Shown here: in pieces, positions 11,655-25,406 of the stretch
Layout: every line of letters starts with the position of its first letter
Position numbering within the stretch: position 1 is the stretch's first letter
Assembly: GCA_028023455.1 (NCBI GenBank)
Contig: JAQFVV010000519.1
Span: 340,501 to 404,500 of the forward strand
DNA from: Epiperipatus broadwayi
Lineage: Eukaryota > Onychophora > Udeonychophora > Euonychophora > Peripatidae
DNA: 64,000 nucleotides
Direction: 5' to 3'
Program-made: the position numbers and the translations under genes
The notes under the pieces: model-generated
Databases searched by the model: none
What the model saw: the letters and a program-made list of their open reading frames with translations, nothing else
Told to the model about the DNA's origin: nothing

Positions 11655-12709
11655 TATATATTAATAATTTTCCATGAGTAGAGCCTAGTTTATTTTATAT
11701 GCGTATGATTAATGATATTTTTTTTGAAGTGATGTTCTTAGGGCCCTGGTGAAGAGGACTTAAATCCCCACCAATAATGTATTTAGAAGTAAATAAGTTA
11801 TTGTTAAAATATGATTAAATGATGTTTAGGAAGTTATGTGATGTTTTCCTTGGATTCTTGGTAATGAATTATTGTAGAAGTGTTTGGTAAGAGTTATCTC
11901 CTCCTCATTAACATTCCCCTTGTGACGTATATTATATATAATCATAAAAATATAGCTTTGTGTTAATCAATATGTGGCTAGATAAATTGTTAGATTAAAT
12001 CTTGATGTAGTATTAGTGTCATATTTTTATTGATGAATTACGACATTGTTCGAAATAAAATAATTGTATGATCTTTTCTTAATGAATGGAGAGTTTATAG
12101 AAAAGATTGTTTTACATTATTGCTGCTTGAATGTGCACACACAAGCATAATATAAATAATATCGCGTATATAAAGATAAGAATTAGTGAAATTAAAATGA
12201 GAAATAAATGCTTTTGAAATATACTACATTCATTTAATAGAAGTATAAAGTATTAAGATTAAAACGGGAAATAAATATTTTAAAATACAGTGTATTTATT
12301 TAAATAATGTTACAAATCATCAAATCATCAGAATAAACATGATTTTGTGCTATAAATGAAAGGTATACGTAATTGAAAGTGGTTATTAGTCAATTAGAGA
12401 GGGTTGCTTTGCTGAAAGCCAAATATAAGTAATTTGATTTATTTGTTAATTAAGAGTAATATACTCTCAAAAGTATTTTTATTTTTTTTTGTTCTAATAA
12501 TATAACATGTTATTTATTTATTGTCATATAGATGTAATATGTAGGCAAAGTATGTGTTCAAAGTCAGGATATTTAAGTTTTGTTATTAATTTGTTTTGAT
12601 AGTAGGGACAATCAAAACTGATTTTCGAAGTTTATTTAATAATTAAAATCTATAAAACAAATAGTCCATTTGTAAATATCATGTTAACCAAGTTTATTTT
12701 ATTTGTTAT

Positions 12710-12764
12710 AATAAATTATTTGTTTTAGTTATTTAAAATCTTAAGAACTGTGTCTTGAGTTATT
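12710..12764 (+). promoter_or_regulatory. LTR poly(A) signal and downstream motif
   Basis: AATAAA at 12710-12715 is followed 40 bases later by GTGTCTTGAGTTATT at 12750. A similar arrangement is seen at 44860 (AATAAA, then GTGTCCGAGTTGTTATT), and more weakly on the minus strand at 32233-32228. This layout supports the LTR reading. Confidence 0.5.
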
Positions 12765-13270
12765 CTTGTGTACATTCCTGTTTTCCATTTCCACATCTCC
12801 ACATTTCGTGAATCTGTTACAAAATAGATGTATTATTTTAGAGTTATAATATTAAATCTGCTAGTGTCTGACAATATTGCATTTCTTAATCCAAACATTA
12901 TAAAGAGTATTTGCCACTTGATAAACGTCTTAGAAAGGTTGCTAGGTCAGTATATTTGTGAGATGATGATATGAGATTAAAATACCTTATCTCTGTCATT
13001 ATCTTATTATTGAAACACAGTAAAATATTTAGTCAATTTGTTTCATTATATTTTATCATACTTTATAATTATAACTTATGGGCCAATGTAGTTTATTTAA
13101 TTCAACTGTGTTTGTTAAATTCCCTGAGATCTTATTGTTTATTTCTTGATTGGCATTAAAGTAGATGTTTAGATTATAATATGCCAAGTCATTCAGTTTA
13201 AAGTATATTTTTAATAGACTGTACTAAGTAAACATTATGATTCTTTATCATACAATTAATTAACAAAGGA

Positions 13271-13350
13271 ATTTACATTATATTGAATATTTTATAATAT
13301 TTCTTCTTTTATTTACATTATATTGAATATTTTATAATATTTCTTCTTTT
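13271..13350 (+). repeat. 40-bp tandem duplication
   Basis: ATTTACATTATATTGAATAT begins at 13271 and again at 13311. The left LTR has one copy only, near 1778, so the duplication arose in the right LTR. Confidence 0.85.
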
Positions 13351-13543
13351 ATTCATTTATTATCATATATCTTATGAACTGCCTATAGCCTCCCACTGAG
13401 CTGAGCTGAATATAGATTTAATTGAAAAGTCTCAGCAATAATTTTATATTATATATTTTGTTATATTGTTCTATTCATTAATAGAACTGACACCTGGGCA
13501 TTTCACTCATGTAATGTATATGAGCGGTGTTGGGAGTGTAGGT

Positions 13544-13544
<1 letters not shown>

Positions 13545-13623
<79 letters not shown>
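13545..13623. repeat. (TA)n microsatellite at the 3' end of the Gypsy element
   Basis: About 39 TA units directly follow the end of the right LTR (GGTTA). Confidence 0.95.
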
Positions 13624-13625
<2 letters not shown>

Positions 13626-15390
13626 GCACAGATGCAAAACTTTAAAATTATTTGTTTTTAAATTTAAATAAAAAGTATTTGAATGTACTTTTTTATTAAA
13701 AAAAAAAAAAGGTAAATATCTAAATATAAAATATTTTTATTAAAAAGTAACATAAATGAAAAAGATTCCTATGTAATCTCAGTAAATGGAAATGATTGTG
13801 TTATTAATTATTGAAAAGCAAACTAGCCCTTGGCCCTTTTATGTAAAAAAGTCAGATGAAAGATATAGATAAGAGAATCTAAAAATTAGATGTCCAATAG
13901 AAGCAGCAACCAATGCTCGGACCTTAATGAAAATTTGGACAGGATACCATTATTCAGTGAATCTGAATGATTTTATAAAAAAATATTCAAATTAAGAACA
14001 GTTTCAGCTTGATTTTTTTGAGAAGGGTGATAAGATGTTCTTTTCACCCTCTCTCTGATTTTAAATGAAATGCTGTTGAATTATGAATGGTACTGATGCA
14101 GGGAGCTCTTCACTGTAAGAAATGAACTGAAAAATTTTAAAAAAAATAATTAAGAACTTTTGTCAAGATTTGGCAAGCAAAACCTAATTTTTAAAATGAA
14201 TTTTAATCTGACTTTTCAAAATCAATTATTAATGTTTAAATTTATATATTTGAGTTTGCTAATTTAATCATTTCCATTTTTTTATATTTATTGACTAAAC
14301 TATATAAATGTCAAATTTAAGTCGGGCATGAATGGCTGCATAGGTTTGTAGTTATATTAATTCATTAAGGGAGGGTTAATCTTAGGTTATTTCTTTCATA
14401 GTTAAATTGGGTTAATCAATTGGATATATTGGTGTAATTAGTAAATGTAGCATGAGATCCTCTATGTGCAGGATCATATTATATGCCACACTTGGGCCAA
14501 ATAAGTCCAATTTCTCATTGATCATCAAAAGCATATGGTATTCCCTACTCCTTGGATCAGCCCTTTAGCCTATGGGATGGGATTGTAAGATGGATAATAC
14601 AGTTCTTACCTATGGAGTTTTTTTATTGTTTTTCTTGCCAGTCAGATGTACCATTCCTGCACTGGATGAGAGTCAATGTCTTCTATATCCATACTGTTCA
14701 GATGTGCATTACTGACAGTATGGTATTGTGCTGTCATATTCATGCTGCATTGAATACATTGATATATCAGATAGATTGGCATTGGTTTGAATGCGAACGT
14801 TTGGTCTAAGGTTAAATAAGGGATAAAATATTTTCTTTTCAAATGCAATCTATGTAATTTATTCATATTCAAAACTCTAATAAAATATTGTTAAATTCAA
14901 ATGTGTGGATTGTTTAAAATAAAAATTTAAATTTAAAAATTAATAACCAATCTAAAATAATAAATTTTATTCCTCAATTTTAAATAGTTATGTATGTGTC
15001 AATAAATCTTTTTGTGTGTGTTAATTCTGGCAGTAGCTTATTTATTTATTTTATGGATATCTTTTTTATTAAAATATTTCTTTTAAGCAAGTTTTATATT
15101 AAATCTCTGCTACTCCATGAGCTAGTGATTTGGATTGATGATCATAGTAAAATACATATGTAAAATTGGATCTTGAACAGTGTGTATCTGCCTACTATAT
15201 ACATTTTCTAGGCTCAAATAGCCTGGTGGCACCCTGTATGGCAGATATGGTAAAACTCCCAAATCATTCTGACCATTATATATATATATATATGAACTTC
15301 ACATCGCACACAATGACAAAAATTCTAAATCATTCATTTCTATATAATCCATCTCATAAGTTTTCTTCTCAATTTCAGCCATAGCCACAG
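13624..15390. other. AT-rich non-coding sequence, no recognised feature
   Basis: There is no frame with protein-like character and no repeat I can name. The segment 14450-14810 is slightly less AT-rich. I looked for a preceding CTLD exon (a C-x-W...C-Y pattern ending at a GT) and found none. Confidence 0.5.
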
Positions 15391-15426
15391 CCACAGCAGT
15401 AGCAGTAGTACTAGTAGTAGTAGTCA

Positions 15427-15471
<45 letters not shown>

Positions 15472-15565
15472 AAGTAATAATAATAATAATCATCATCATC
15501 ATCATCATTATCATCATCATCATGATGAAGAAGAAGAACAACAATAATACTAATAATAGTAATAA
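15391..15565. repeat. Composite trinucleotide array (AGT/AAT/ATC/AAG)
   Basis: Runs of AGT pass into AAT, ATC and GAA triplets and end in a degenerate AAT run. The array stops about 75 bases before CTLD exon A. The T-rich minus-strand frame across it is an artefact. Confidence 0.9.
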
Positions 15566-15639
15566 ATTAATTTTAAACTTCTACTATAAATATATTTATT
15601 TGTGAAACATTTTTTTCAAAGATCAAATATTTTTTCCAG

Positions 15640-15755
15640 ATAATTAAATATCAAAAAACCTGGTTTGATGCTCAGGATTATTGCAAGGCTCTTGGTGGAA
15701 ATTTATTGACTATAACAAATGCTGAAGAAAACTCTGAAATTTTACAAAAATCGCT
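15640..15755 (+). CDS. C-type lectin domain exon A (N-terminal half of CTLD)
   Basis: This 116-base internal exon is bounded by TTTTTCCAG before 15640 and by GTAAGT from 15756. It reads in phase 0 from its first base as 38 codons plus two bases. Key elements are KTWFDAQDYCKALGG, the conserved W-x2-A-x3-C at the end of helix 1, then NLLTITNAEENSEIL, the second helix of a CTLD (L-x-x-I-x-N-x-x-E). CTLDs are extracellular folds that bind sugars, proteins or lipids. The ligand cannot be judged because the Ca-binding loop (EPN/QPD and WND) is not in this exon. It ends in phase 2 and joins exon B exactly. The signal peptide, the first CTLD cysteines and any membrane segment are not in the window. 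Frame and splice sites are intact, so it is probably functional. Confidence 0.88.
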
Positions 15756-15765
15756 GTAAGTAATT

Positions 15766-16432
15766 AATTTTTTCACTTGTTAATTTTGTTGTTTTATTAT
15801 ACAAATATAAGATCACAGATAGTTGTTCATAGAAACTATTGAATATCCATTTTCAGGTAACAACCTAACAAAAATTTGTTATTTTAAGATTTTGCTCAAA
15901 ATCCTGTAGGATGATTATGTAACTCAAGATTGAGATTAAATGATATCTTATTTCAAAGATATACTACACAAAAATAATAAAAGCATAAGGTAAAAAAATA
16001 AAATGAAGCAACACGATTTTATTAATACAGCAAGCCGTTTCTTAGCATAATAGTAAAAATCAGAAATCTATGCAATAACATACAAAGCTAAATCCTTACT
16101 TTATTAATAGTGCTAAAATATTAAAATGCAATATGGTGAAAAAATAATTTATTTATGAATATTATTAGTGGTAAAATTAGTGAACAAAATGTATGTTATA
16201 GACTTATTGAAATCTGTAATATACATGTAACAAGTTCTCAGTTCAGTTAATCATCCATATGTGTGTATTTATGTTTAGTCCTCATTGAAATGATTTGTTC
16301 ATCTTGAAACATATATTATTAGATCCATCTTATATATTATTTTTAAAATTGATTACTTGTTACACATTGTTATATAAAAATATCATAATAGAAATTTTTA
16401 CTATTCGAAAATATTGTTTTATAAGGTAGTGG
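15766..16432. other. AT-rich intron sequence, nothing recognised
   Basis: No open frame, repeat or RNA motif stands out between exon A and the first intronic TA array. Confidence 0.5.

Positions 16433-16518
<86 letters not shown>
16433..16518. repeat. (TA)n microsatellite
   Basis: About 43 TA units, with a second short TA run at 16526-16538. The poly-Tyr/Ile frames across it are not genes. Confidence 0.95.
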
Positions 16519-16520
<2 letters not shown>

Positions 16521-17037
16521 CAAGATATATATATATAAGGTTATGGATAATAAAATCTTGAAAATTTTTATAGAAATATAATCATAGAATTCTTTTTTTT
16601 TTTGATAATTCGTACACACCTTCTTGACCAATAATAGTGAATGTGGTGTAAGTGGCATTTTAATAAAGAGATAGATAGGGATATGACCACATTTGAGCAT
16701 TTATATAGTTAGAATATTTGTGCATTATATATATTTAAATATGGTGTTATATATATATATATATATTAATGTTTTTACAGATGTTTGATGTAAATTTTTT
16801 TGGGGGAGGGGGGTTAAACTGTGTATTATTTCATATTACATATGAATATTTTGATGAACTAGCATCTGTCATTGTTTAGGTTAACTTTGAAATGGTAAAT
16901 CTGATTCAGATTTGCCATTTCACAGTCTGACCCACCTAATTATTTATTTTACTAACATTTTCTTTTTTTTTAATATTCTAAAAAAATATTTTAACATTTT
17001 TTTAACTATCCTGAATAAATCCTAAAATTTATTTTGG

Positions 17038-17040
<3 letters not shown>

Positions 17041-17120
<80 letters not shown>

Positions 17121-17181
17121 ACTAACACATTGTTATTTTATTTTTATTATTAAAAGAAAAAAATCCAAATAATTAACTTTG

Positions 17182-17261
<80 letters not shown>
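17041..17261. repeat. Two (TA)n microsatellites
   Basis: TA tracts lie at 17041-17116 and 17185-17261, separated by about 68 bases. The first is followed by TTGTACTAAC, which resembles the TGTACC-type ends seen at other TA tracts. Confidence 0.95.
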
Positions 17262-17264
<3 letters not shown>

Positions 17265-19708
17265 TAAAATGTTTTACTTTTTTAGTTCAAGAATCCAAGA
17301 TGGCTTTTTTGAAAAGATTTGTACCTTGATAAGAAGTTTAAAATAAATGTTTAAATTAAAAGCATTGATAAATTACCAAAATCCATTCACTGTGGAATCT
17401 CTATTCATTAATTAGTAGAGATTCTACATTGTTATCTAAATTAAAAACTAACATAAAATTATATTGAAATATATTGATTCTTATCCAGGTACAAACTTTC
17501 TAAAATTAGAATAAAAGAATGATTTCGATTGTTTGTAAAATTGAAAATGACCTGAGGCAGCAGAAATCGAATGCAAGTAGGAAGTGATAAATAGTGGTCC
17601 TTTTGAGAAAGAAAAGAGACCAGAGAAAGAGCAGAGACAGATAGAGAACAGAGAGAAAGAGAGTTGTAGAAATCATGCCATGATGCTCGAGTAGTAAAAA
17701 TGGTAAATCACTGCCCTTTCCTTCCTGAGAACTGAAATCTTCCATTATGCTGCTGTCCAAAGCTGCCTTCAAAAGAACCATCTGCTACCAACGTTTGCCC
17801 ACAGAACTCATCCCGGGGAACTCCAAGAAAAATGCTGAAGAGCTTGAATACTTTCATCAAGATGTTTGAAACTATTAGCGTAAGAGTACAAACATATTTT
17901 TGTAAAGCTTTTAACTGATACTTTAACCCATTTTTTTAAATTATAATATTTCATTAACTCAAGCTCACCATAATTTTTAATATTTTGATTAATTGACTAT
18001 GAATTTAGTTATTTGTTTTATTTTAATCCTAGCATGAGATTTCATGCTTTGATTTTTTTTTTCGACTGGCTTCACTCGCAGGGACTCAAAAAGAGTAATT
18101 TGTTAGAAGAGCAAATTATGTTTATTAGTGGACAGGAATGTTAACAAAGAATGATTTAATTTTAAAATAAAATAATCTTGATCTATTTTTATTTCGCAAG
18201 TGAAGTTATGTCGAATATATATATTTCTAATAAATCTACCATGATTTTAAATAAATTTATTATAGATTTTCCAGAATGGGATTCTATTATTTTATATTTC
18301 TGTAATTCAAAACATAATTAAATATGCTATAGATTTTTGACCTAGTAACAGTGCCGCTGGATAGCATCAGTTAATTATCTTGGCTTTTTTTTAAGTTAGG
18401 AAAGAGGGAAGGAGGGATTTTTTACAGATTTAAATTCCCTTATTTCTATATGTATGTTTTTTGTAGGTTAAATATTTATATAAAACAGTTGGTTATGCAG
18501 GTTGATCTCTATGCAGTATTAGATCATTTTAATGCTATTTAATTATAATTCATTCGTATTTAGTGATTATAAGATCTCGGATTAATAAAGGATTCTGGGA
18601 GTATCATGGACAGACCTAAAACGGTCATTCATTTGGTGTTTTGGTGTTAGCTTCCACTTTGCATATGTCTGTGAATCGGATAGCAGGGCTGAGATAGAGT
18701 GGGTTTTCCGGCATGATACCTGTATAGACAGGCATGTTGGTTCTCCATAAATCCTATCTCCTATCGGTATATGGACACGACATGTGGACATATCAATTTC
18801 CCTTTTATTCTTCATTGGAATAAGCATATGAGCATCTGTAATCCGGCCCGTATGTTCTTACTTACATTTCTTCTCTCCTTTGCATTTGTATATTTATTAA
18901 CCCGACATTGTTTTGCTTTTCTTTTGCCTGTCTAATATGTAAGCCATAGAGAAATGATTCTACTGAAAGGATCTTTGACCTGAATAATTGACTCTTTTGT
19001 TCATTTGCATAATTAGTTAAAATTATTTGATTTTGACTGATTCACATTATATTTTATTAGAGGTTTGATTTTAGTTGAAAGTACAACTAAAGTGACTTCT
19101 TTGCTTGATAATTAACTCATCTATTTTTTTTGTTATAACAGCTTACAGTTTTAATCATTGTAAAGTTAGTTATAAGCTATTCCAGCAAGGTCCACTAATG
19201 TCATCAAACATTAGTTATTTGAAACCGAAATTATTATTTTTTATAAAGAGAAATGAAATCAATGTTTTTTTATCTGTTAGTGGAGTAAGACATCAAATTA
19301 GTCTTTTTATAATCATCTATTTAATTAATGTCTTTTTTCAACAGAAATATATATTTTTTTAAATCTTGTATAAAGAATTCATTAAACTAATCATTCTTAT
19401 ATATGTGCATTAGGCAGATGTTTAAACCTATCGCTATATGACAAGCCTGTACTAAATGAGCATGGAGAATTTTAAAATCCGTGATCATTTAATTATAAAA
19501 TCATTTTTGTTATTTTAAAAGAAGAATAAATGTAAACAAAAGTAAAGGTGTATAAACTTCACAAAATAATTTGTACAAACTCAATAATGTCAATGTTAAC
19601 CGCTAATATAAATAAAGTCCGTCATGAATTCATATAATTATAAATTTAATTTGAAAATTGTATTTTTTGTTTTTTAGAGCTTGAGTTAAACTAGAGTACA
19701 ATGCTAAA

Positions 19709-19710
<2 letters not shown>
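17262..19710. other. Intron sequence with two less AT-rich patches, unassigned
   Basis: The patches are 17540-17890 (a purine-rich run, then a C-richer stretch) and 18580-18850. Each has short open frames, but none shows a domain, a start context or consistent splice sites. They may be old repeats. Confidence 0.4.

Positions 19711-19805
<95 letters not shown>
19711..19805. repeat. (TA)n microsatellite
   Basis: About 47 TA units, flanked by AAATG and ACCAAAC. Confidence 0.95.
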
Positions 19806-19806
<1 letters not shown>

Positions 19807-20175
19807 CCAAACTTCCAGTATTCTTCGAATCATTTTATTTACTTTTATTTAAATAAATTTTGATTTTTAAATATACCTATCAACCAATCATCCAAGTTCT
19901 CACTAAAATATATAATTAAATTGTATCTCATGTTTTAATTCCCAGCTGCTGGATGGTGAAAGTAAAAGAAAATGATTGTATCATCGAGAAAGGCTATTGA
20001 TTAGATATTTGATCTGGGATATAGGTAAATAGAGCAGAATTCATGATGTACCTGATTTATATATCTTGTACATGGTCAGACTTGATATACTCTATCTGTA
20101 TTCAGGGGTTTGTTGGATTGATGTGTGTTTTTCAACTGGTACAATTTTTTAAAAATAATTGTTAGATCTCAAATG

Positions 20176-20269
20176 GTAATGTGACTGAGTGCAAGATGAG
20201 ATGTGAGATTCAGCATTCAAAATATGAGGCTTATCAAAATGTTTATTTTCCTCAGTTTTTTCACCTATT
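20176..20269 (+). repeat. Left arm of inverted repeat around a Penelope-like remnant
   Basis: This arm reads GTAATGTGACTGAGTGCAAG and ends TTTTTTCACCTATT. It is the inverted counterpart of 20799-20907, with CATTCAAAATATGAGGCTT shared near the middle. The right arm is about 15 bases longer because of small gaps. Confidence 0.8.
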
Positions 20270-20319
20270 CATTTTAAGGTAAATTGAAAAAAAGATAGAA
20301 TTGACATCTCACCTTATAA

Positions 20320-20798
20320 TAGAATGGTTTTACCTTATGTTAAAGGAGTTAGTGAAAGATCAGTAGAAAACTATCTAGTTTTAATATAAAGTATATTTTT
20401 TCTACTGGTACAAAAATTGGTAATATTTTACACAAATCTAAAGACAGGGTATTTTTGGATCAGTAGGAAGTTTATAAAATTCCATGTTTGCAGTACTCAA
20501 GAAGCTATGTAGGCCAGTCTAATAGATAAATAAATGTCAGTATTAAGAAACATAAAAATGCTTTTAATTAGAAAATTAAGACATCAGTTTTTCTTCCCAT
20601 TTTTTTAAAAAATTGGTCACAAACCTGATTTAGACAATGCAAAAATAATATGAAAAGGTATGATTTAAGAACCATGAGAGAGTTAACTGAAATTTTAAAG
20701 AGACCTACTGGTTTAAATATGGCTGAAGAAGCACAATATATTCCAGCTATGTGGAAACCTCTCATTTTATCTCTGTCTTCTAATATTAACTTAGAATT
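20320..20798 (+). pseudogene. Penelope-like retroelement remnant: RT tail and GIY-YIG endonuclease
   Basis: The first part reads LPYVKGVSERS, typical of the link after the RT of Penelope-like elements. One frame later comes STGTKIGNILHKSKD, another family hallmark. In that frame from about 20395 the endonuclease begins with EVYKIPC and continues to RSYVGQSNR (YVG at 20506-20514), the two halves of a GIY-YIG site, then KKHKNAFN. GHKPDLDNAKII follows in another frame, then YDLRTMRELTEIL. There are in-frame stops after LDQ, SNR and AFN and at least two frameshifts. Nearly all of the RT is absent upstream of 20320. It is a dead fragment. Confidence 0.75.
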
Positions 20799-20907
20799 AA
20801 TAGGTGAAAAAACTGATGGAAATAAATATTTTGAAAAGCCTCATATTTTGAATGTTGAACTACTTCAAGCTGAATTTCATTTCTGATTTCGCACTCACTC
20901 ACATTAC
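20799..20907 (-). repeat. Right arm of inverted repeat, Penelope-like element tail
   Basis: The reverse complement of this segment matches 20176-20269. It lies directly downstream of the endonuclease remnant, so the left arm looks like an inverted copy of the element's 3' tail. Confidence 0.8.
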
Positions 20908-21007
20908 TGTTTGAGAGTTTAATGATTTTTCTTTCAAAAATTAACCATGACAATGGTGGATGGTAGTTCATAGAAATATCAGTATGTAATGGAAAATACA
21001 TGGTTTA

Positions 21008-22480
<1,473 letters not shown>

Positions 22481-23590
22481 GTGTTAACTTAAAAAAAATG
22501 ATTTGCAATTGTAAATTGGAAATGGAAAAAAAAAATTATAAATGTTTACAATGCTCTTAAAGTGATTTAATAAAACAACAAAATTTAAAAATGTTATCTA
22601 CTGATTCAACAAATATATCTACTGATTTATCTACTGATATAGAAGTAAAGCAAAGCGAAAGTTTAATTATGAAAGATAATAAACATCCTGATATAAGTTG
22701 TTGTGATAATAAAAATGTTTTAAAGTAAATACTACCAAATTAAATGATGTTAATTATTCTTTTAATGCAAATTAAAGCGGGAAATAGTTTTTTTGAAATC
22801 ACTTATGATATTTTGATAAAGCAGAATTAAAGATGGTGTTATTACACTTGATAGTGATCAAGTTTGTCTGAGAATGAAGGTATGCTTTGTATCTGCAGGA
22901 AATAATCGTGAGATAGTAAAGAAGGGTATTTACAATCAAGATAAGAAAGACAATGATGAGAAAGACAATGGCTACTCTTTAATCAGGAAAGCTATTAAGC
23001 CTTCATATAAAGATATTTTGATTAAAAATAAAAAAAATAAAAAAGATATTTACAATAAAAATCTATAACAATAAAAAAAAAGTTAAATCAAATGTTACTC
23101 ATGGTAATGCAAATGAGAAATTAAATAATTCTGAAAGTTTAAATTGTGAAGAATTTATTACTATAGATTATAAAAATAAAAATAAAAATATGGTAAAGAG
23201 AAAAAAAAAAGCTAGTAATTGGTAGTAATTCAGATCACATATTGAAAACAGTTAAATATAGAGTGCATTTTAAAAAATATTTTCTGACTACATTTTCCCC
23301 AATGACTTCAGCAGATGAGATTAAAAATTACTTAAAACTGCATTAAATATTTCAGTAGTGTGTCACAAAATTTTAACTGTTAATTCAAAATATGATTCAT
23401 TTTATGTTTCTTTTCTGGAGTCTTATAACGGCAAAATGAATGGTGAGAATCTGTGACTGGCACATGCAGTTATATTGCCTTTCTTTAGGAAGTTTAATAA
23501 AGATATAATTGTTAATTTGAATGAGTTGAATAATAATGGTATAAATGGTAGTATAACTATAACTCAAAAATAATTATTAAAAATAATATG
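22481..23590 (+). pseudogene. LINE ORF1-like region (degraded)
   Basis: Short, lysine- and asparagine-rich open segments run on the + strand: STDSTNISTDLSTDIE near 22605, an open frame at 22874-23068, and VHFKKYFLTTFSPMTSADEI followed by KNYLK near 23260-23340. The last resembles the ORF1 domain found upstream of the endonuclease in CR1/Jockey-type LINEs. There are many stops and frameshifts. The assignment rests mainly on position before the endonuclease. Confidence 0.45.
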
Positions 23591-23599
23591 TTCAATTGT

Positions 23600-24668
23600 T
23601 CTTATCAAAATTCAAGTTGTTTGAGGACAAAACTTCAGGAAATTTTATGAAGCAGTTTTATTAACGAATTACAATCTATTTCTCATTACAGAAACATGGT
23701 TTATTGAAGATATTTTTGATTGTAAGTTATTTGATAATCCATATAATTTTTTAGGTTTCATCAAAATATGTGTATGGCTAATAGAGGAGGCAGTATTCTT
23801 GTTGCTGTTAAATCTCATTTTGATTGCATGGTATTGGATTTACATACATATGTTGAATGCATTTGTATATCTATTATTTTAGGACATGAAAATTTGATCA
23901 TTAATAATGTTTATATACAAACAGTATTTTGCAGTTTAATGATTATTTTAATATTGTTGAAGAATTGTTTGCGATATTTACAGGATCAATTATGACGGTA
24001 GATGACTTTAACATTCCTAAGTTTATAAAAAATAAACATACTCATCTTGGTTCTAAGTCAATAAGGTTACTATCTTTGTTAATATGCTGAATCTTACACA
24101 AAGTAATGATATCTGTAATAGTTATGAGATTACACTATATTTAGTTTTAATAATTTTCCATCTAACTTAAAATGCACTAAGTGTAATAAGCCTCTTATTA
24201 AAGATGTTTTTCATACATCTTTGGATGTTGGTTGCATATTTTAATATAGGAATGTAAAAAAAAAAAAAACATTTATAATTTTGAAAAGTGTTATTTCAAT
24301 GGTAATTACTTGAGTTTCTACAAGGCATTACAGCATGATAGTTGGGCATGTATGTATAACTGCAATAATATGGAAGATGATGCTGTTAATTTCCAGAAAA
24401 GTCTTAGAGAACATATAAATAAATTTATACCTAGTTTGAAAGTTTGTACTAAATATCCAGTTTGGTTTTCTATGGATCTTATTAAAGGAATTAAGCACAA
24501 AGTAAAATTTTATAAAGATTTTAAAATTATGGCTCTTTATTTGACTGGCATAATTTTAGAATATATAGGTAATTTACAAAAAAATATTTTTAAAAAAGAA
24601 TTTTCAGGACTATTTAAAGAGAACTGAAAATAATTTGGTAATGAATCCAAAAGATTTTTGGGGATGTA
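23600..24668 (+). pseudogene. LINE ORF2 start: apurinic-type endonuclease (degraded)
   Basis: The motif LFLITETWFIED near 23670 matches the LTETWL signature of LINE AP-endonucleases. It is followed by MANRGGSILVAVKSHFD (RGGG-type) in the frame at 23768-23995, then IINNVYIQ and VDDFNIPK near 24000, the decayed GDFN motif. Downstream the frame at 24310-24627 carries KYPVWFSMDLIKGIKHK, and the last words before the array read NPKDFWGCN, the linker that precedes RT in Jockey/CR1-type elements. The RT itself is missing because the (ATT)n array starts right there. There are several frameshifts, so this is a dead copy. Confidence 0.7.
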
Positions 24669-24981
<313 letters not shown>

Positions 24982-25004
24982 ATTTTATGTATTACCACTG
25001 CCAT

Positions 25005-25200
25005 TTAAACTCTACAATCATAAATAAATGCATATACCAAAAAAAATCAAAATAGCTAACGATAACAGCTAATAACAACATATATATATATATATAAATT
25101 CTCATATCAAAACCAAATCAAAGATTCTTTCAAAACAATAATGACACTTTGATGGAAATGATGGGTCATTCCAACCTTTACATCATCCTTTTATAACAAA
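25005..25200 (+). repeat. Interspersed repeat A-B, uninterrupted copy
   Basis: Part A (25005-25080) contains CATAAATAAATGCATATACC and is found again at 40869-40952. A short TA tract (25081-25096) follows. Part B (25097-25200) contains AAATCAAAGATT and ACACTTTGATGGAAA and is found again at 45781-45870. Here A, TA and B are contiguous, which shows the ancestral arrangement. Confidence 0.8.
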
Positions 25201-25406
25201 ACAAATTGTATATAAGCAACTCCATGTAAAAATGGTAACAGTAACTCCTAAAATTAACCATACATCTTCCCTTTAATTCTTTATGGATGGCCTTCAACCT
25301 AAATTTAAATTTCAATGACAAATAAATAAAAGTTTGAAAACATGTATACTTATATACAAAAACATGTAATTCTAAGCCCTTGCATTGTCCCCCAATATAT
25401 ATATAT

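Larger units (their letters stand above)
1..13546 (+). mobile_element. Degraded Ty3/Gypsy LTR retrotransposon with very long LTRs
   Basis: The order is direct repeat (1-2012), leader, gag, protease, RT, RNase H, integrase, polypurine tract, direct repeat (homologous part 11552-13546). Integrase downstream of RT/RNase H and the GPY module at the integrase C-terminus place it in Ty3/Gypsy. The left repeat starts at base 1 already inside the LTR, so the 5' end of the element lies outside the window. All coding frames are broken by stops and frameshifts, so this copy is not autonomous. No env-like frame is seen after integrase. It ends in a (TA)n tract about 2.1 kb upstream of the first CTLD exon. 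Confidence 0.85.
9079..13546 (+). repeat. 3' LTR (about 4.5 kb, 5' boundary inferred)
   Basis: The 3' part (11552-13546) is the partner of 1-2012. The 5' boundary is placed after the polypurine tract because the matching part of the 5' LTR is outside the window. It ends GGTTA directly at a (TA)n tract. It carries AATAAA at 12710-12715, 831 bp before its end. It also has a 197-bp tandem duplication (11261-11654) and a 40-bp tandem duplication (13271-13350). Frames inside it are short and look random. Confidence 0.65.

Noticed and set aside
14552-14809. 85-codon frame upstream of exon A as a preceding lectin exon
   Set aside because: It lacks a CTLD cysteine/tryptophan pattern and suitable splice sites in phase 0.
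16419-16700. Open frames rich in Tyr-Ile across TA tracts (also 19630-19833, 36409-36624, 58085-58369)
   Set aside because: A TA tract has no stop in two frames. There is no real coding signal.
17690-17900. Possible exon in a less AT-rich patch (a frame containing KMLKSLNTFIKMFETIS)
   Set aside because: No domain is recognised, the 5' side has no convincing acceptor, and it would interrupt the exact phase match between exons A and B.
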